Part shown: in pieces, positions 24,755 through 33,470 of the stretch
How the letters are laid out: every line of letters begins with the position of its first letter
Position numbering within the stretch: position 1 is the first letter of the stretch
NCBI RefSeq assembly: GCF_900102745.1
Contig: NZ_FMZF01000003.1
Coordinates: 514,681-578,680, forward strand
Direction: 5' to 3'
From: Geodermatophilus telluris
GTDB lineage: Bacteria > Actinomycetota > Actinomycetes > Mycobacteriales > Geodermatophilaceae
Length of the DNA: 64,000 nt
The notes under the pieces: model-generated
Seen by the model: the letters and a program-made list of their open reading frames with translations, nothing else
Told to the model about the DNA's origin: nothing
Database searches by the model: none
Program-made: the position numbers and the translations under genes

Positions 24755-26035
24755 TCACCAGAGCTCGATCGAGCGGGTGAACACCCCCGCCAGGTCGTCC
24801 TCGGTGACGTCGCGCGGGCAGGTGGCCAGCAGCCGCTGCTGCTTCATCGCGCCCTCGACCAGCGCCGGCACGTCGCCCTCGCCGAACCCGACCGCGCCGA
24901 TGCCGTTGGGGATGTCGATGTCGCGCATGAGGTCGGTCAGCACCGTGGGCAGGAACTCCGCGGCGTCGTCCGGGCTGCCGGCGTTGGGCGCGAGCAGCGC
25001 GGCGGCGCGCAGGTGCCGCTCGGGCGCGGCCTCGAAGGTGAACCGGAAGGCCTCCGGCGCGGTCAGCGCCACCGACATCCCGTGCGGCACCATCGCGTGG
25101 TCGGCCGGGTAGTCCTTGGGGTGGAAGTCGCGCACCTGCCCGGCGATCGGGTAGGCGTTGGCGTGCGGCACGTGCACGCCGGCGTTGCCGAAGCCCATGC
25201 CGGCGAAGGTGGCCGCCATCGCCATGTCCGCGCGGGCCTGCCGGTCGTCGCCGTGGCGCACCGCGCGCCGGAACGACCCGGCGAGCAGCGTGAGCGCCTT
25301 CTCCGACCACATGTCCGAGATCGGGTTGGACCCGCAGTAGGGCACCCGCTGCTCCGGGGCCTTGCGGTCGTAGGTGGTGTACCAGCGGGCGGTGTAGCTC
25401 TCCAGCGCGTGGCAGAGGATGTCCATGCCCGAGGCCGCGGTGACGCCGGCCGGCTGGGTGAGCGTCAGCTCGGGGTCGATGACGGCGAGGGTCGGCCGCA
25501 GCCACGGGTGGCTGATGCCGGACTTCACCTTCTGCGCGAGCACGTCGAGCACGCAGATGGTGGTGCTCTCCGAGCCGGTGCCGGTCGTCGTCGGCACGGC
25601 GACCAGCGGCTTGAGCTGGTGCTCCGGCGCCCGCCCCTTGCCCACCGGCACGTTGACGTAGTCCATGAGCTCGCCGGGGTTGGTGGTGAGCAGGTCGACG
25701 GCCTTGGCGGTGTCGATGCTCGACCCGCCGCCGACGGCGACGAAGGCGTCCCACGGCCCCGACGCGCGGGCCTCCTCGACCGCCGCGGCCAGGCTGGCGT
25801 CGGTGGGCTCGACCTGCGCACCGTCGTAGACGTGCGCCTCGATGTCGAAGCGGGACATCTGGTCGGCCACCCGCTGCGGCAGCCCGGTGGCCGCCACCCC
25901 CGGGTCGGTCACCACGAGGACCCGCCGGACGCCGAACCGGCTCAGGTCGTAGCCGATCTCGTCGGAGGCGCCGCTGCCGAACTTCAGCTGCGGTGCTCCG
26001 TAGGTGAAGACGGACTCGGACGTCGGGCTGCTCAT
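24755..26035 (-). CDS. Hydroxyacid-oxoacid transhydrogenase / iron-containing alcohol dehydrogenase
   Basis: The 426-residue group III alcohol dehydrogenase has the NAD-binding GGGSSIDTAKA, the nucleotide loop PTTTGTGSEST and metal ligands in the GMDILCHALESY and HGMSVAL regions. Length and C-terminal features (VPALVEGAMKQQRLL) resemble mitochondrial ADHFE1, which converts 4-hydroxybutyrate to succinate semialdehyde using 2-oxoglutarate. ATG 26035 follows GGGGGAGGAC. It is divergent from an acyl-CoA ligase gene, suggesting an organic-acid or short-chain fatty-acid pathway. Confidence 0.85.
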   Translation of the reverse strand: MSSPTSESVFTYGAPQLKFGSGASDEIGYDLSRFGVRRVLVVTDPGVAATGLPQRVADQMSRFDIEAHVYDGAQVEPTDASLAAAVEEARASGPWDAFVAVGGGSSIDTAKAVDLLTTNPGELMDYVNVPVGKGRAPEHQLKPLVAVPTTTGTGSESTTICVLDVLAQKVKSGISHPWLRPTLAVIDPELTLTQPAGVTAASGMDILCHALESYTARWYTTYDRKAPEQRVPYCGSNPISDMWSEKALTLLAGSFRRAVRHGDDRQARADMAMAATFAGMGFGNAGVHVPHANAYPIAGQVRDFHPKDYPADHAMVPHGMSVALTAPEAFRFTFEAAPERHLRAAALLAPNAGSPDDAAEFLPTVLTDLMRDIDIPNGIGAVGFGEGDVPALVEGAMKQQRLLATCPRDVTEDDLAGVFTRSIELW

Positions 26036-26087
26036 GGCGGGTCCTCCCCCGGTGCGGCTGCCGGTCGCGGGCAGCGTCGCACGACCT

Positions 26088-26103
26088 TGTGGTCGGGACC
26101 ACA
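26088..26103. promoter_or_regulatory. Palindrome between divergent genes, candidate operator
   Basis: TGTGGTCGGGACCACA is a perfect 16-base palindrome in the 159-base space between the divergent transhydrogenase and acyl-CoA ligase genes, well placed to control both. It contains TGGT/ACCA halves reminiscent of GntR/FadR-type sites, but the spacing is not the E. coli FadR one, and no regulator gene is adjacent. Confidence 0.45.
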
Positions 26104-26194
26104 GCGCGGCAGGGTCGGGGGAGCCGATCGTCGTCGTCCGGAGGTGCCCGGTGACCACTCCCCTCCTGCCGGTACTCGTCCCGGGAGCGCGGCC

Positions 26195-27844
26195 GTGAGC
26201 GTCTACGACGAACGACCCTGGCTGGCCCGCTACGGCGACCAGCCGGCCGACTACGCGATCGAGTTCGACGACGCGCTGGCGATGTTCCGCGCCGGGGTGC
26301 GGCGCGACCCCGACGGCGACGCGCTGCGCTACTTCGACGGCACCGTCGTCCGCCGCGACCTCGACGCGGCGACCGACGCGCTGGCCGCCGGCCTGCTGGA
26401 GTCGGGCTTCCGGCCCGGGGACCGGCTGGCGGTCTACCTGCAGAACGTGCCGCAGTTCGTCATGGCCATGGTCGCCACCTGGAAGGCCGGCGGCGTCATG
26501 GTGTCGATCAACCCGATGAGCCGGGCGCGGGAGCTGTCCTACCTGCTCGCCGACTCCGGCGCGACGGTGCTGCTGTGCCTGGACACCCTCTACGACGAGG
26601 TCGCCCGGGACGTCGTGCCCGGCACCGACGTCCGGCTGGTGCTCACCACCAGCGGGCTGGACCTGCAGACCCGCGACGACCCGCGGCTGTTCGCCGGCGT
26701 CACCCGGACGCGGCACGAGGGCACCACCGACCTGCTCGAGTTCGTCGAGGCCCACCGCGGGCGGACCCCGCCTCCGGTGACCTTCGGGCCGGACGACGTC
26801 GCCTTCCTGACCTACACGTCGGGGACCACCGGCGTGCCCAAGGGGGCGATGAACACCCACCGCAACGTCTGCTTCACCGCGCAGGTCTACCGGGACTGGG
26901 TGCACGCCGGCCGGGACGGCGCGATCTTCGGCATCGCCCCGCTGTTCCACATCACCGGCCTGATCGGGCACGTCGCGGTGAGCATGCTGGTGCCCGCGCC
27001 GCTGGTGCTCGCCTACCGGTTCGAGCCGCAGGTGGTGCTCGACGCCTTCCTGGAGCACCGGCCGGCGTTCACCATCGGCGCGATCACCGCGTTCAGCGGG
27101 CTGCTCAACGCCCCCGGCTTCCGCAGGGAGCACTTCGACTCCTTCACCTCGGTCTACTCCGGCGGCGCGGCCATCTCCCCGACCGCCGAGAAGGCGTTCC
27201 TCGCGGCCACCGGCAAGCAGGTGCACAACGCCTACGGGCTCACCGAGACGACCTCGCCGATGACGGTGACGCCGTTCGGCTCGCCATCGCCGGTGGACCC
27301 CACCTCCGGCGCCCTGTCGGTGGGCGTGCCCGCGCCGAACACGATCGTCCGCATCCAGGGCGACGACGGGCAGGATCTCCCGCTGGGCGAGGTCGGCGAG
27401 ATCGTCGCCGAGGGCCCGCAGGTGGTGGCCGGGTACTGGGGCAAGCCCGAGGAGACGGCGGCCAACCTCCCGGGCGGGGCGCTGAGGAGCGGCGACGTGG
27501 GGTTCATGGACCCGCAGGGCTGGGTGTTCATCGTCGACCGCAAGAAGGACATGATCAACGCGTCGGGTTACAAGGTGTGGCCGCGCGAGGTCGAGGACGT
27601 GCTCGCCGAGCACCCCGCCGTCCGGGAGTCCGCGGTCGTCGGCGTCCCGGACGAGAAGCGCGGCGAGACGGTCAAGGCGTTCGTCAGCCTCAAGCCCGGG
27701 GCCAGCGCCACGCCCGAGGAGCTCATCGCGCACTGCCGGGAGCGGATGGCCGCCTACAAGTACCCGCGCAGCGTCGAGCTGCGCGACGAGCTGCCCAAGA
27801 CGGTGACCGGGAAGATCCTCCGGCGCGAGCTGCGCGGCACCTGA
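26195..27844 (+). CDS. Long/medium-chain acyl-CoA synthetase (AMP-forming)
   Basis: The 549-residue ANL-superfamily enzyme has the AMP motif TYTSGTTGVPKGA, GLTETTSPM, the hinge region DVGFMDPQGWVFIVDRKKD and the catalytic Lys in KTVTGKILRREL. It activates a carboxylic acid with ATP and CoA. The closest feel is fatty-acid or aryl-CoA ligase, with unknown chain length. The start GTG 26195 gives SVYDERPWLARYG. It is divergent from the transhydrogenase gene. Confidence 0.9.
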   Translation: MSVYDERPWLARYGDQPADYAIEFDDALAMFRAGVRRDPDGDALRYFDGTVVRRDLDAATDALAAGLLESGFRPGDRLAVYLQNVPQFVMAMVATWKAGGVMVSINPMSRARELSYLLADSGATVLLCLDTLYDEVARDVVPGTDVRLVLTTSGLDLQTRDDPRLFAGVTRTRHEGTTDLLEFVEAHRGRTPPPVTFGPDDVAFLTYTSGTTGVPKGAMNTHRNVCFTAQVYRDWVHAGRDGAIFGIAPLFHITGLIGHVAVSMLVPAPLVLAYRFEPQVVLDAFLEHRPAFTIGAITAFSGLLNAPGFRREHFDSFTSVYSGGAAISPTAEKAFLAATGKQVHNAYGLTETTSPMTVTPFGSPSPVDPTSGALSVGVPAPNTIVRIQGDDGQDLPLGEVGEIVAEGPQVVAGYWGKPEETAANLPGGALRSGDVGFMDPQGWVFIVDRKKDMINASGYKVWPREVEDVLAEHPAVRESAVVGVPDEKRGETVKAFVSLKPGASATPEELIAHCRERMAAYKYPRSVELRDELPKTVTGKILRRELRGT

Positions 27845-27850
27845 CCCGGG

Positions 27851-28675
27851 TCAGCCCAGCAGCGGCCGGACGTTCTCCGTCCACACGTCCCAGCCCAGCC
27901 GGGCGATCAGCGCGGTGACCACGACGAGGAAGACCCCGCGGACGAAGCCGGTGCCGCGGCTGGTGGCGGTGCGCGAGCCCAGGTAGCCGCCGAGGGTGTT
28001 GGCCACGGCCAGCAGCAGGCCCAGGCCCCAGACGACCGAGCCGTGCGGCACGAAGAACAGCAGCGCGCCGAGGTTGGTGGCGACGTTGACGATCTTCGCC
28101 TTGGCGCTGGCGGAGAGGAAGTCGTAGCCGAGCAGGGCGACGAGGGAGAAGACCAGGAAGGAGCCGGTGCCGGGCCCGAGGACGCCGTCGTAGAACCCGA
28201 TGACCCCGCCGACGGCGAGCGCGGTGCCGTGGTGGCGGCGGCCGGTGTGCCGCAGTGCCGTGACCTCGCCGAGGGCGGGGCGGAACGCGGTGAACAGCGC
28301 GATGCCGACCAGGGCGACCACGATCACCGGCTTGAACACCGCCGCCGGCAGCAGCGCGGCCACCGAGGCGCCGCCGAAGGACGCGGCCAGGGCGACGGCG
28401 GCCATCGGCAGGGCGGTGCGCAGGTCGGGGTGCACCCGCCGCTGGTAGGTGACCGCGCTGGTCGTGGTGCCGAACACCGAGGCGAGCTTGTTCGTGGCCA
28501 GCGCCTGCACCGGGGCCAGGCCCGGGACCAGCAGCAGCGCGGGCAGCTGCAGCAGTCCGCCACCCCCGACCACGGCGTCCACCCAGCCGGCGGCCAGCGC
28601 CGCGACGAGCACGAACGCGAGCACCCACGGCGTCAGCCCGTCGGGGAGGAGGACGTCACTGGCGAGGGGGCTCAC
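27851..28675 (-). CDS. TSUP-family (TauE/SafE) membrane transporter
   Basis: The 274-residue, roughly eight-helix protein has family motifs WVDAVVGGGGLLQLPALL and GFYDGVLGPGTGSFLVF, the repeated TSUP half motifs. It is thought to export or import sulfite, sulfoacetate or similar organosulfur anions. GTG 28675 (VSPLASDV) is the likely start. It is convergent with the acyl-CoA ligase gene and divergent from the YihY gene. Confidence 0.9.
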   Translation of the reverse strand: MSPLASDVLLPDGLTPWVLAFVLVAALAAGWVDAVVGGGGLLQLPALLLVPGLAPVQALATNKLASVFGTTTSAVTYQRRVHPDLRTALPMAAVALAASFGGASVAALLPAAVFKPVIVVALVGIALFTAFRPALGEVTALRHTGRRHHGTALAVGGVIGFYDGVLGPGTGSFLVFSLVALLGYDFLSASAKAKIVNVATNLGALLFFVPHGSVVWGLGLLLAVANTLGGYLGSRTATSRGTGFVRGVFLVVVTALIARLGWDVWTENVRPLLG

Positions 28676-28760
28676 GAGGGGCCAGCCTCCCCCAGCCGCG
28701 GCCGGGCGGGACGACGGGGTCCGGCGTTGCGGCCGGTGACCGGCGGCGGTGGGATGACCC

Positions 28761-29726
28761 ATGGCGCGCGCACGGGCCCACGGCCACGCGGCCAGCGAGG
28801 CCGCCTCCCCGCACCTGCTGCCGCTGCGGGACTGGGGCCGCGTCCTGCGCCGCGTCGTGCCCCACGTGCTCAGCGACCGGCTCATGGTGCAGGCGGCGGG
28901 CGTGGCGTTCTTCGCCGTCCTGTCCGTCGCGCCGGTGCTGGTCACCGCGGTGTCGGTCTACGGCGCGGTGAACACCCCGGAGGACGCGCTCCGGCAGCTG
29001 TCGGACGTGGCCGGGATGCTGCCCGAGGACCTGCGGTCGGTGGTCGCCGACCAGCTCGTCACGGTGACCACCGCCTCCGGGCAGGTGCTCACCTTCCGCG
29101 GCCTCACCGGCCTGGCCGCCGCGCTCTACACCGCCACGACCGCGATGACCTACCTGGTCGACGGGCTGACGCTGGCCTACCACGAGGAGGAGACCCGCGG
29201 GTTCCTCCGGCGCAGCGCGCTCGCGCTCGCCCTCGTGCTCGGCGGCGCGGTCCTGCTCGCCGCCGTGCTCACCGTGGCCGGGCTCGTCCCGCGTGCCGTC
29301 GGCGGCGCTCCCGGCGCGGTGCGGGCCGCCGTCCCCGCGCTGGCCTGGGTCGCGGCCGCGGCGCTCATGTCGGGGGTGCTCGCCGTCCTCTACCGCCTCG
29401 GGCCCGACCGCAAGCGGGCCCGCTGGCGGTGGATCACCCCCGGCTCGGTGGCCGCCACGGCCCTCTGGCTGCTGACCACCCTCGGCTTCTTCGCCTACGT
29501 CTCGAGCCTGGGCAGCTACGAGTCCACCTACGGGTCGCTGGCCGGCGTGGCGATCAGCATGTTCTGGCTGTGGGTGACCGTCTTCCTGGTGTTCCTCGGC
29601 GCGGCGGTCAACGCCGAGGCCGAGCGCCAGACGGCGCGGGACTCGACCGTCGGACCGGAGCGCCCGCTGGGCGAGCGGGGCGCCGTCGTCGCCGACAGCG
29701 TGCCGCCCTACCCCCGCGAGCGGTGA
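28761..29726 (+). CDS. YihY/virulence-factor BrkB family membrane protein
   Basis: The 321-residue protein has six membrane helices and the family features QAAGVAFFAVLSVAPVLV, AMTYLVDGLTLAYHEEETR and GSYESTYGSLAGVAISMFWLW. The function of this family is unresolved: old names (ribonuclease BN, serum resistance) are not reliable. The start ATG 28761 has no strong ribosome site. It stands alone between convergent and divergent neighbours. Confidence 0.88.
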   Translation: MARARAHGHAASEAASPHLLPLRDWGRVLRRVVPHVLSDRLMVQAAGVAFFAVLSVAPVLVTAVSVYGAVNTPEDALRQLSDVAGMLPEDLRSVVADQLVTVTTASGQVLTFRGLTGLAAALYTATTAMTYLVDGLTLAYHEEETRGFLRRSALALALVLGGAVLLAAVLTVAGLVPRAVGGAPGAVRAAVPALAWVAAAALMSGVLAVLYRLGPDRKRARWRWITPGSVAATALWLLTTLGFFAYVSSLGSYESTYGSLAGVAISMFWLWVTVFLVFLGAAVNAEAERQTARDSTVGPERPLGERGAVVADSVPPYPRER

Positions 29727-29732
29727 CCGGCC

Positions 29733-30614
29733 TCAGGCCACCTGGAAGGAGCGCCTGGCCAGGCCGATGAAGAAGCCGTCGACCGTGGTGGTGACGCCGG
29801 CGGTCGGGTCGGTCGCCGCGCCCAGGGTGACGAACAGCGGGGTGAAGTGCTCCACCGTGGGGTGCGCGTAGCGCAGTCCCGGGGCCCGCACCCGGAAGCG
29901 GGACAGCTCCTCGACGTCGCCGCGGCCGAGCGCGTCGGCCGCCCAGGCGTCGAAGTCCGCCGACCAGTCGGGGACGGCGCCGCCGACCATCTCCCGCGTC
30001 AGGTAGGGCAGCCCGTGGGTCATGAAGCCCGACCCGACGACCAGCACGCCCTGCTCCCGCAGCGGCCGCAGCCGCTCGCCGAGGGCGAGGAGGGTGGCGG
30101 TGTCGTGGGTGGGCAGGCTCAGCTGCAGCACCGGGACGTCGGCCTCCGGGTACATGACCTTCAGCGGCACCCAGGCGCCGTGGTCGAGGCCGCGGTTGCG
30201 GTGCTCGTGCACGTGCGCGGTCTCCGGCAGCACGGCCAGCAGCTGCCGGGCCAGGCCGGAGGCCTCCGGGGTGTCGTAGCGCATCCCGTGGTACATCGGG
30301 TCGAAGCCGCCGAAGTCGTAGACCAGCTCGGTGGGCGCGGTGCTGGTGATGCCGAGCGAGTCCGACTCCCAGTGCGCGCTGACGATGAGCACCGCCCGCG
30401 GCCGGGACAGGGCGCGGGCCCAGCCGGCCAGCTGCCGCATCCACGGCGTGTCCTCGAACAGCGGCGGGGCGCCGTGGGAGAGGTAGAGGGCGGGCAGCGG
30501 GCCGTCGTCCGGCGTCCAGGACCGGTGCGGCCCGAGGTCGGCGACGTGCCGCAGGTGCGCGGCGAACGGGTGGCGGGGGTCGATGCGGGCGTCGGCGGCG
30601 GCGGTGGTGTGCAC
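29733..30614 (-). CDS. DODA-type extradiol dioxygenase (LigB/YgiD family)
   Basis: The 293-residue class III extradiol enzyme has metal ligands in LYLSHGAPP, LIVSAHWES, a GLDHGAWVPL motif and a late VEHFTPLFV. YgiD-family proteins cleave L-DOPA and related catechols with non-haem iron or zinc. GTG 30614 follows GGGAGA. It is immediately downstream (14 bases) of ribA in an operon whose promoter holds a MarR operator, so its expression should respond to the MarR ligand, perhaps a phenolic. Confidence 0.88.
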   Translation of the reverse strand: MHTTAAADARIDPRHPFAAHLRHVADLGPHRSWTPDDGPLPALYLSHGAPPLFEDTPWMRQLAGWARALSRPRAVLIVSAHWESDSLGITSTAPTELVYDFGGFDPMYHGMRYDTPEASGLARQLLAVLPETAHVHEHRNRGLDHGAWVPLKVMYPEADVPVLQLSLPTHDTATLLALGERLRPLREQGVLVVGSGFMTHGLPYLTREMVGGAVPDWSADFDAWAADALGRGDVEELSRFRVRAPGLRYAHPTVEHFTPLFVTLGAATDPTAGVTTTVDGFFIGLARRSFQVA

Positions 30615-30628
30615 GGGGTCTCCCGGGG

Positions 30629-31306
30629 TCAGCCGGCCAGCGGCAGGGCGAGGGTGTGGGCGGTGTGGTCGCGCTTGACGGTCAGGTAGCGGGCGTTGGC
30701 GGCCGACAGGTGGACGCCGGTGGGCACGCGCTCGGCCACCGCGACGCCGAGCAGCTCGAGCTGGACGGCCTTGTGGGGGTTGTTGGACAGCAGCCGCACC
30801 CGGTCGGCGCCGAGCGCGGTCAGCATCTGGGCGGCGGCGGTGTAGTCGCGCTCGTCCTCGCCGCGGCCGAGCGCCAGGTTGGCCTGGTAGGTGTCCAGGC
30901 CCGCGTCCTGCAGGGCGTAGGCGTCGAGCTTGGCGTACAGGCCGATCCCCCGGCCCTCCTGGCGCAGGTAGAGCAGCACGCCGCCGGCCGCGGTGATCCG
31001 CTCGGCCGCCTCGCGCAGCTGCGGCCCGCAGTCGCAGCGCTCGCTGCCGAGCACGTCGCCGGTCAGGCACTCGCTGTGCGGGCGCACCAGCGGCGCCTCG
31101 CCGCCGGCCGCGGCGCGGTCCACCGCGCCGCGCCAGTCCCCCAGCCCGAGGGCCAGGTGCTCCCGGCCGTCGGCCAGGCCGGCGAAGGTGAACACCTCGG
31201 CGGTCGTGGCGTACCCGTCGGCGAACCGCAGCGGGACGGTCACCCGGGTGCGCACCGTCGCGGGCGCCGGGGAGGACAGCGGGTCCACGCCGAGGGTGAG
31301 GGTCAT
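30629..31306 (-). CDS. ribA: GTP cyclohydrolase II (stand-alone)
   Basis: The 225-residue protein has the Zn-binding HSECLTGDVLGSERCDCGPQ, the RQEGRGIGL active-site Arg region and the substrate loop LLSNNPHKAVQLELLGV. It opens the GTP ring to give the first riboflavin precursor. The ribB half that is often fused is absent, so this may be a second copy outside the main rib operon. ATG 31306 follows TGGAGG at 5 bases. Cotranscription with a dioxygenase and MarR control are unusual for ribA. Confidence 0.92.
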   Translation of the reverse strand: MTLTLGVDPLSSPAPATVRTRVTVPLRFADGYATTAEVFTFAGLADGREHLALGLGDWRGAVDRAAAGGEAPLVRPHSECLTGDVLGSERCDCGPQLREAAERITAAGGVLLYLRQEGRGIGLYAKLDAYALQDAGLDTYQANLALGRGEDERDYTAAAQMLTALGADRVRLLSNNPHKAVQLELLGVAVAERVPTGVHLSAANARYLTVKRDHTAHTLALPLAG

Positions 31307-31320
31307 GCCGGCCTCCAGAT

Positions 31321-31369
31321 CACTTGTACCTACAAGTGACACCGTAGCCCACAGAGGTTGAAGCTACAA
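31321..31369. promoter_or_regulatory. MarR operator and ribA promoter
   Basis: CACTTGTACCTACAAGTG (31321-31338) is a perfect 18-base palindrome. On the minus strand TTGTAG (31369-31364) and TACGGT (31346-31341) with 17 bases between make a good -35/-10 pair for ribA, and the palindrome sits just downstream of the -10. A second half-like word (TACAAGTA, 31365-31372) overlaps the -35. Binding would block ribA and, from the other side, the divergent marR-type gene. Confidence 0.8.
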
Positions 31370-31393
31370 GTACCCGGGTGGGACGATGGGCTC

Positions 31394-31888
31394 GTGGAAC
31401 CCCGGTGGCTCAGCGAGGACGAGATGGCGGCGTGGCGGCGGCTGGTCGCCGTCGTCGAGCTGCTGCCCGGCGTCCTCGACGGCCAGCTGCGCCGCGACGC
31501 GCAGCTGACCCACTTCGACTACCACGTGCTCGCCATGCTCTCCGAGGCGCCGCACCGGGTGCTGCGGATGACCGACCTGGCCACCCGCACCAACGCCACG
31601 CTCCCCCGGCTGTCCCACGTGGTCCGCCGGCTCGAGGAGCGCGGGCTGGTCGAGCGGGCGCCGTGCCCCTCCGACGGCCGCGCCACCAACGCCCGGCTGA
31701 CCGAGGCCGGCTGGGCGACGGTGCGCGCGACCGCGCCCGGCCACGTCGCCACGGTCCGCGAGCACGTCGTCGACGCGCTCAGCCCCGAGCAGGTCACCCA
31801 GCTCGCCGGCATCGCCGACGCCCTCCTGCGCCGGCTGGACCCCGACGGCCGGCTGACCGGGGCCCTCGACCAGTCCCGCCGGCCCTAA
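31394..31888 (+). CDS. MarR-family transcriptional regulator
   Basis: The 164-residue winged-helix regulator has LTHFDYHVLAMLSEAPHRVL, the recognition region MTDLATRTNATLPRLSHVVR, and the wing VERAPCPSDGRATNARLTEAG. It likely binds the adjacent palindrome as a dimer and is released by a phenolic or oxidative signal, as in family members. GTG 31394 gives the conserved N-terminus; TTG 31358 would overlap the second half-site and is less likely. It converges with an SDR gene by a 4-base stop overlap. Confidence 0.9.
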   Translation: MEPRWLSEDEMAAWRRLVAVVELLPGVLDGQLRRDAQLTHFDYHVLAMLSEAPHRVLRMTDLATRTNATLPRLSHVVRRLEERGLVERAPCPSDGRATNARLTEAGWATVRATAPGHVATVREHVVDALSPEQVTQLAGIADALLRRLDPDGRLTGALDQSRRP

Positions 31889-32670
31889 GCGGTCGTCGAG
31901 CGCACCAGGCGGCGGACGCCGGCCAGCCACCGCTCCGGGTCGGCGGCCTTCTGCGCCCAGTAGGTGGCCACCTCCGGGTGCGGGAGGATGAGGAAGCGGT
32001 CCTCGGCGAGCCCCTCGACCACCGCCTGCGCGACGTCCTCGGGCGTGATCACCCGCCCGGAGGCCGCGACGACGGCGGCCGCCGACCGGCCCTGCTCCAG
32101 CGGGTCCATCAGCAGCGGGGTGGCCACCCCGAGCGGGCACACGACGCTGACGCCGATGCCGCGGTCGCCGTAGGTGACCGCCAGCCACTCGGCCAGCGCC
32201 ACCGCGCCGTGCTTGGTCACGCTGTAGGGCGCGTCGCCGGGCGTGGTGAGCAGCCCCGCGGCCGAGGCGACGGTGAGCAGGTGGCCCGAGCCCCGCTCGA
32301 GCATCGACGGCAGCACCGCGCGCGCGGCGTACACGTGCGCGAGCACGTTGACCGCGAACACCTGCTCCCACACGGCCGTCGGCGCCTCCAGCCCCTCGCC
32401 GGAGAAGACGCCCGCGTTGCAGCAGAACAGGTCGACCCGGCCGTGGGCGGCCAGCGTCCGCTCCACCAGCGCGGCGACCGCGGCCTCGTCGGTGACGTCG
32501 GTGGTGTCGGCGGTGCCGCCCACCTCGGCGGCCACCCGCTCGGCCGCCGTGCCGTCGCGGTCGCTCACCACGACGGCGGCGGCCCCCTCGGCGGCGGCGC
32601 GGCGGGCGAGCGCGGCACCGATCCCGCTGCCGGCCCCGGTGACGACGACGACGGCGTCCTGCAGTTGCAT
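31885..32670 (-). CDS. Short-chain dehydrogenase/reductase
   Basis: A 261-residue classical SDR: VVVTGAGSGIGAALA cofactor loop, CCNAGVFSG in the NNAG position, catalytic Ser in TVASAAG and YSVTK for Tyr/Lys. The C-terminus has an extra tail (PEVATYWAQKAADPERWLAG) seen in a subgroup of actinobacterial SDRs. The substrate is unknown. ATG 32670 follows a GGGGTAGGAC stretch. Confidence 0.88.
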   Translation of the reverse strand: MQLQDAVVVVTGAGSGIGAALARRAAAEGAAAVVVSDRDGTAAERVAAEVGGTADTTDVTDEAAVAALVERTLAAHGRVDLFCCNAGVFSGEGLEAPTAVWEQVFAVNVLAHVYAARAVLPSMLERGSGHLLTVASAAGLLTTPGDAPYSVTKHGAVALAEWLAVTYGDRGIGVSVVCPLGVATPLLMDPLEQGRSAAAVVAASGRVITPEDVAQAVVEGLAEDRFLILPHPEVATYWAQKAADPERWLAGVRRLVRSTTA

Positions 32671-32767
32671 GCCCGTGTCCTACCCCGGTCCCCGGGCTCC
32701 CGCGCGACGAGTCCGCGGCCGCCGGGCGGTCTGCCCTGCGGACGACCCCGAGGAGGAGGAGCAGACC

Positions 32768-33103
32768 ATGACCGTCACCCGCGTGCTGGCCCAGGCCACC
32801 GTCGCCGACCTCGACCGCGCCGAGCGCTGGTACACCGCGCTGTTCGGCCGCGGCCCCGACAACCGGCCGATGGAGGGCCTGCTCGAGTGGCGCCTCACCG
32901 ACTCCGCCGGCGTGCAGGTGTGGCGGGAGCCGGAGCGCGGCGGCCACTCCACGGTGGTGCTCGCCGTCGACGACCTGGACGCCGTCGCCGCCGGCCTGAG
33001 CGCCGCCGGCACCGCGCACGACGGGCCGGAGCCCGGCGGAGGGGCCCGTCTCCTGCGGCTGGCCGACCCCGACGGCAACCGCGTCGTCGTCACCGGGCCC
33101 TGA
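32768..33103 (+). CDS. VOC-superfamily (glyoxalase-like) protein
   Basis: An 111-residue single-chain VOC protein (VLAQATVADLDRAERWYTAL; STVVLAVDDLDAVAAGL; RLADPDGNRVVV). Metal ligands are not clear. Unlike many family members it is close to one module length and should dimerise. A strong ribosome site (GAGGAGGAGGAG) precedes ATG 32768. Confidence 0.85.
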   Translation: MTVTRVLAQATVADLDRAERWYTALFGRGPDNRPMEGLLEWRLTDSAGVQVWREPERGGHSTVVLAVDDLDAVAAGLSAAGTAHDGPEPGGGARLLRLADPDGNRVVVTGP

Positions 33104-33110
33104 CCGCCCT

Positions 33111-33141
33111 GGTCGCAGCCGGTGCACGACCGGCTGCGACC
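33111..33141 (+). terminator. Hairpin after the VOC gene
   Basis: GGTCGCAGCCGGT (33111-33123) and its perfect complement (33129-33141) form a 13-bp stem with a GCACG loop, 8 bases past the VOC stop. There is no T-run, as for other likely terminators in this window. Confidence 0.65.
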
Positions 33142-33212
33142 TGCCGTGTGCGGCACCGGGACCGGGGGTAGTGCGCCGCCGAGTCGCACACCACCGAGAT
33201 CGAGGAGACCCC

Positions 33213-33470
33213 GTGACCGTTCCCGACACGACCACCCGCGACGCCGCCACCGGGCAGCGCGACATCAAGTCGCACGAGACGACCAGCTTCGCCGACCTCG
33301 GTAAGGAGATGTGGTCCTACCTGACGGGGAAGGGCGCGGCGATCAACTACGAGTTCGTCGACATGACCGTCGAGGTGCCGCGCGAGACCGGCCCGCAGGC
33401 GCCGCGGGCCACCTGGAAGCTCAACGGCACGCTGCGCATCACCACCGCCGAGAACGCCAGCCGGGGATGA
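33213..33470 (+). CDS. Small conserved-looking hypothetical protein
   Basis: An 85-residue protein with a polar N-terminus and a compact second half (LGKEMWSYLTGKGAAINYEF, MTVEVPRETG, ATWKLNGTLRITT) that looks like a beta-rich fold with amphipathic strands. No known motif was recognised. GTG 33213 follows GAGGAGA. Its stop overlaps the ATG of the next gene (ATGA), so they are translationally coupled. Confidence 0.75.
   Translation: MTVPDTTTRDAATGQRDIKSHETTSFADLGKEMWSYLTGKGAAINYEFVDMTVEVPRETGPQAPRATWKLNGTLRITTAENASRG

Noticed and set aside
31358-31393. TTG 31358 as the MarR start
   Set aside because: It would place the second half-operator inside the gene and has no ribosome site; GTG 31394 gives the standard family length.
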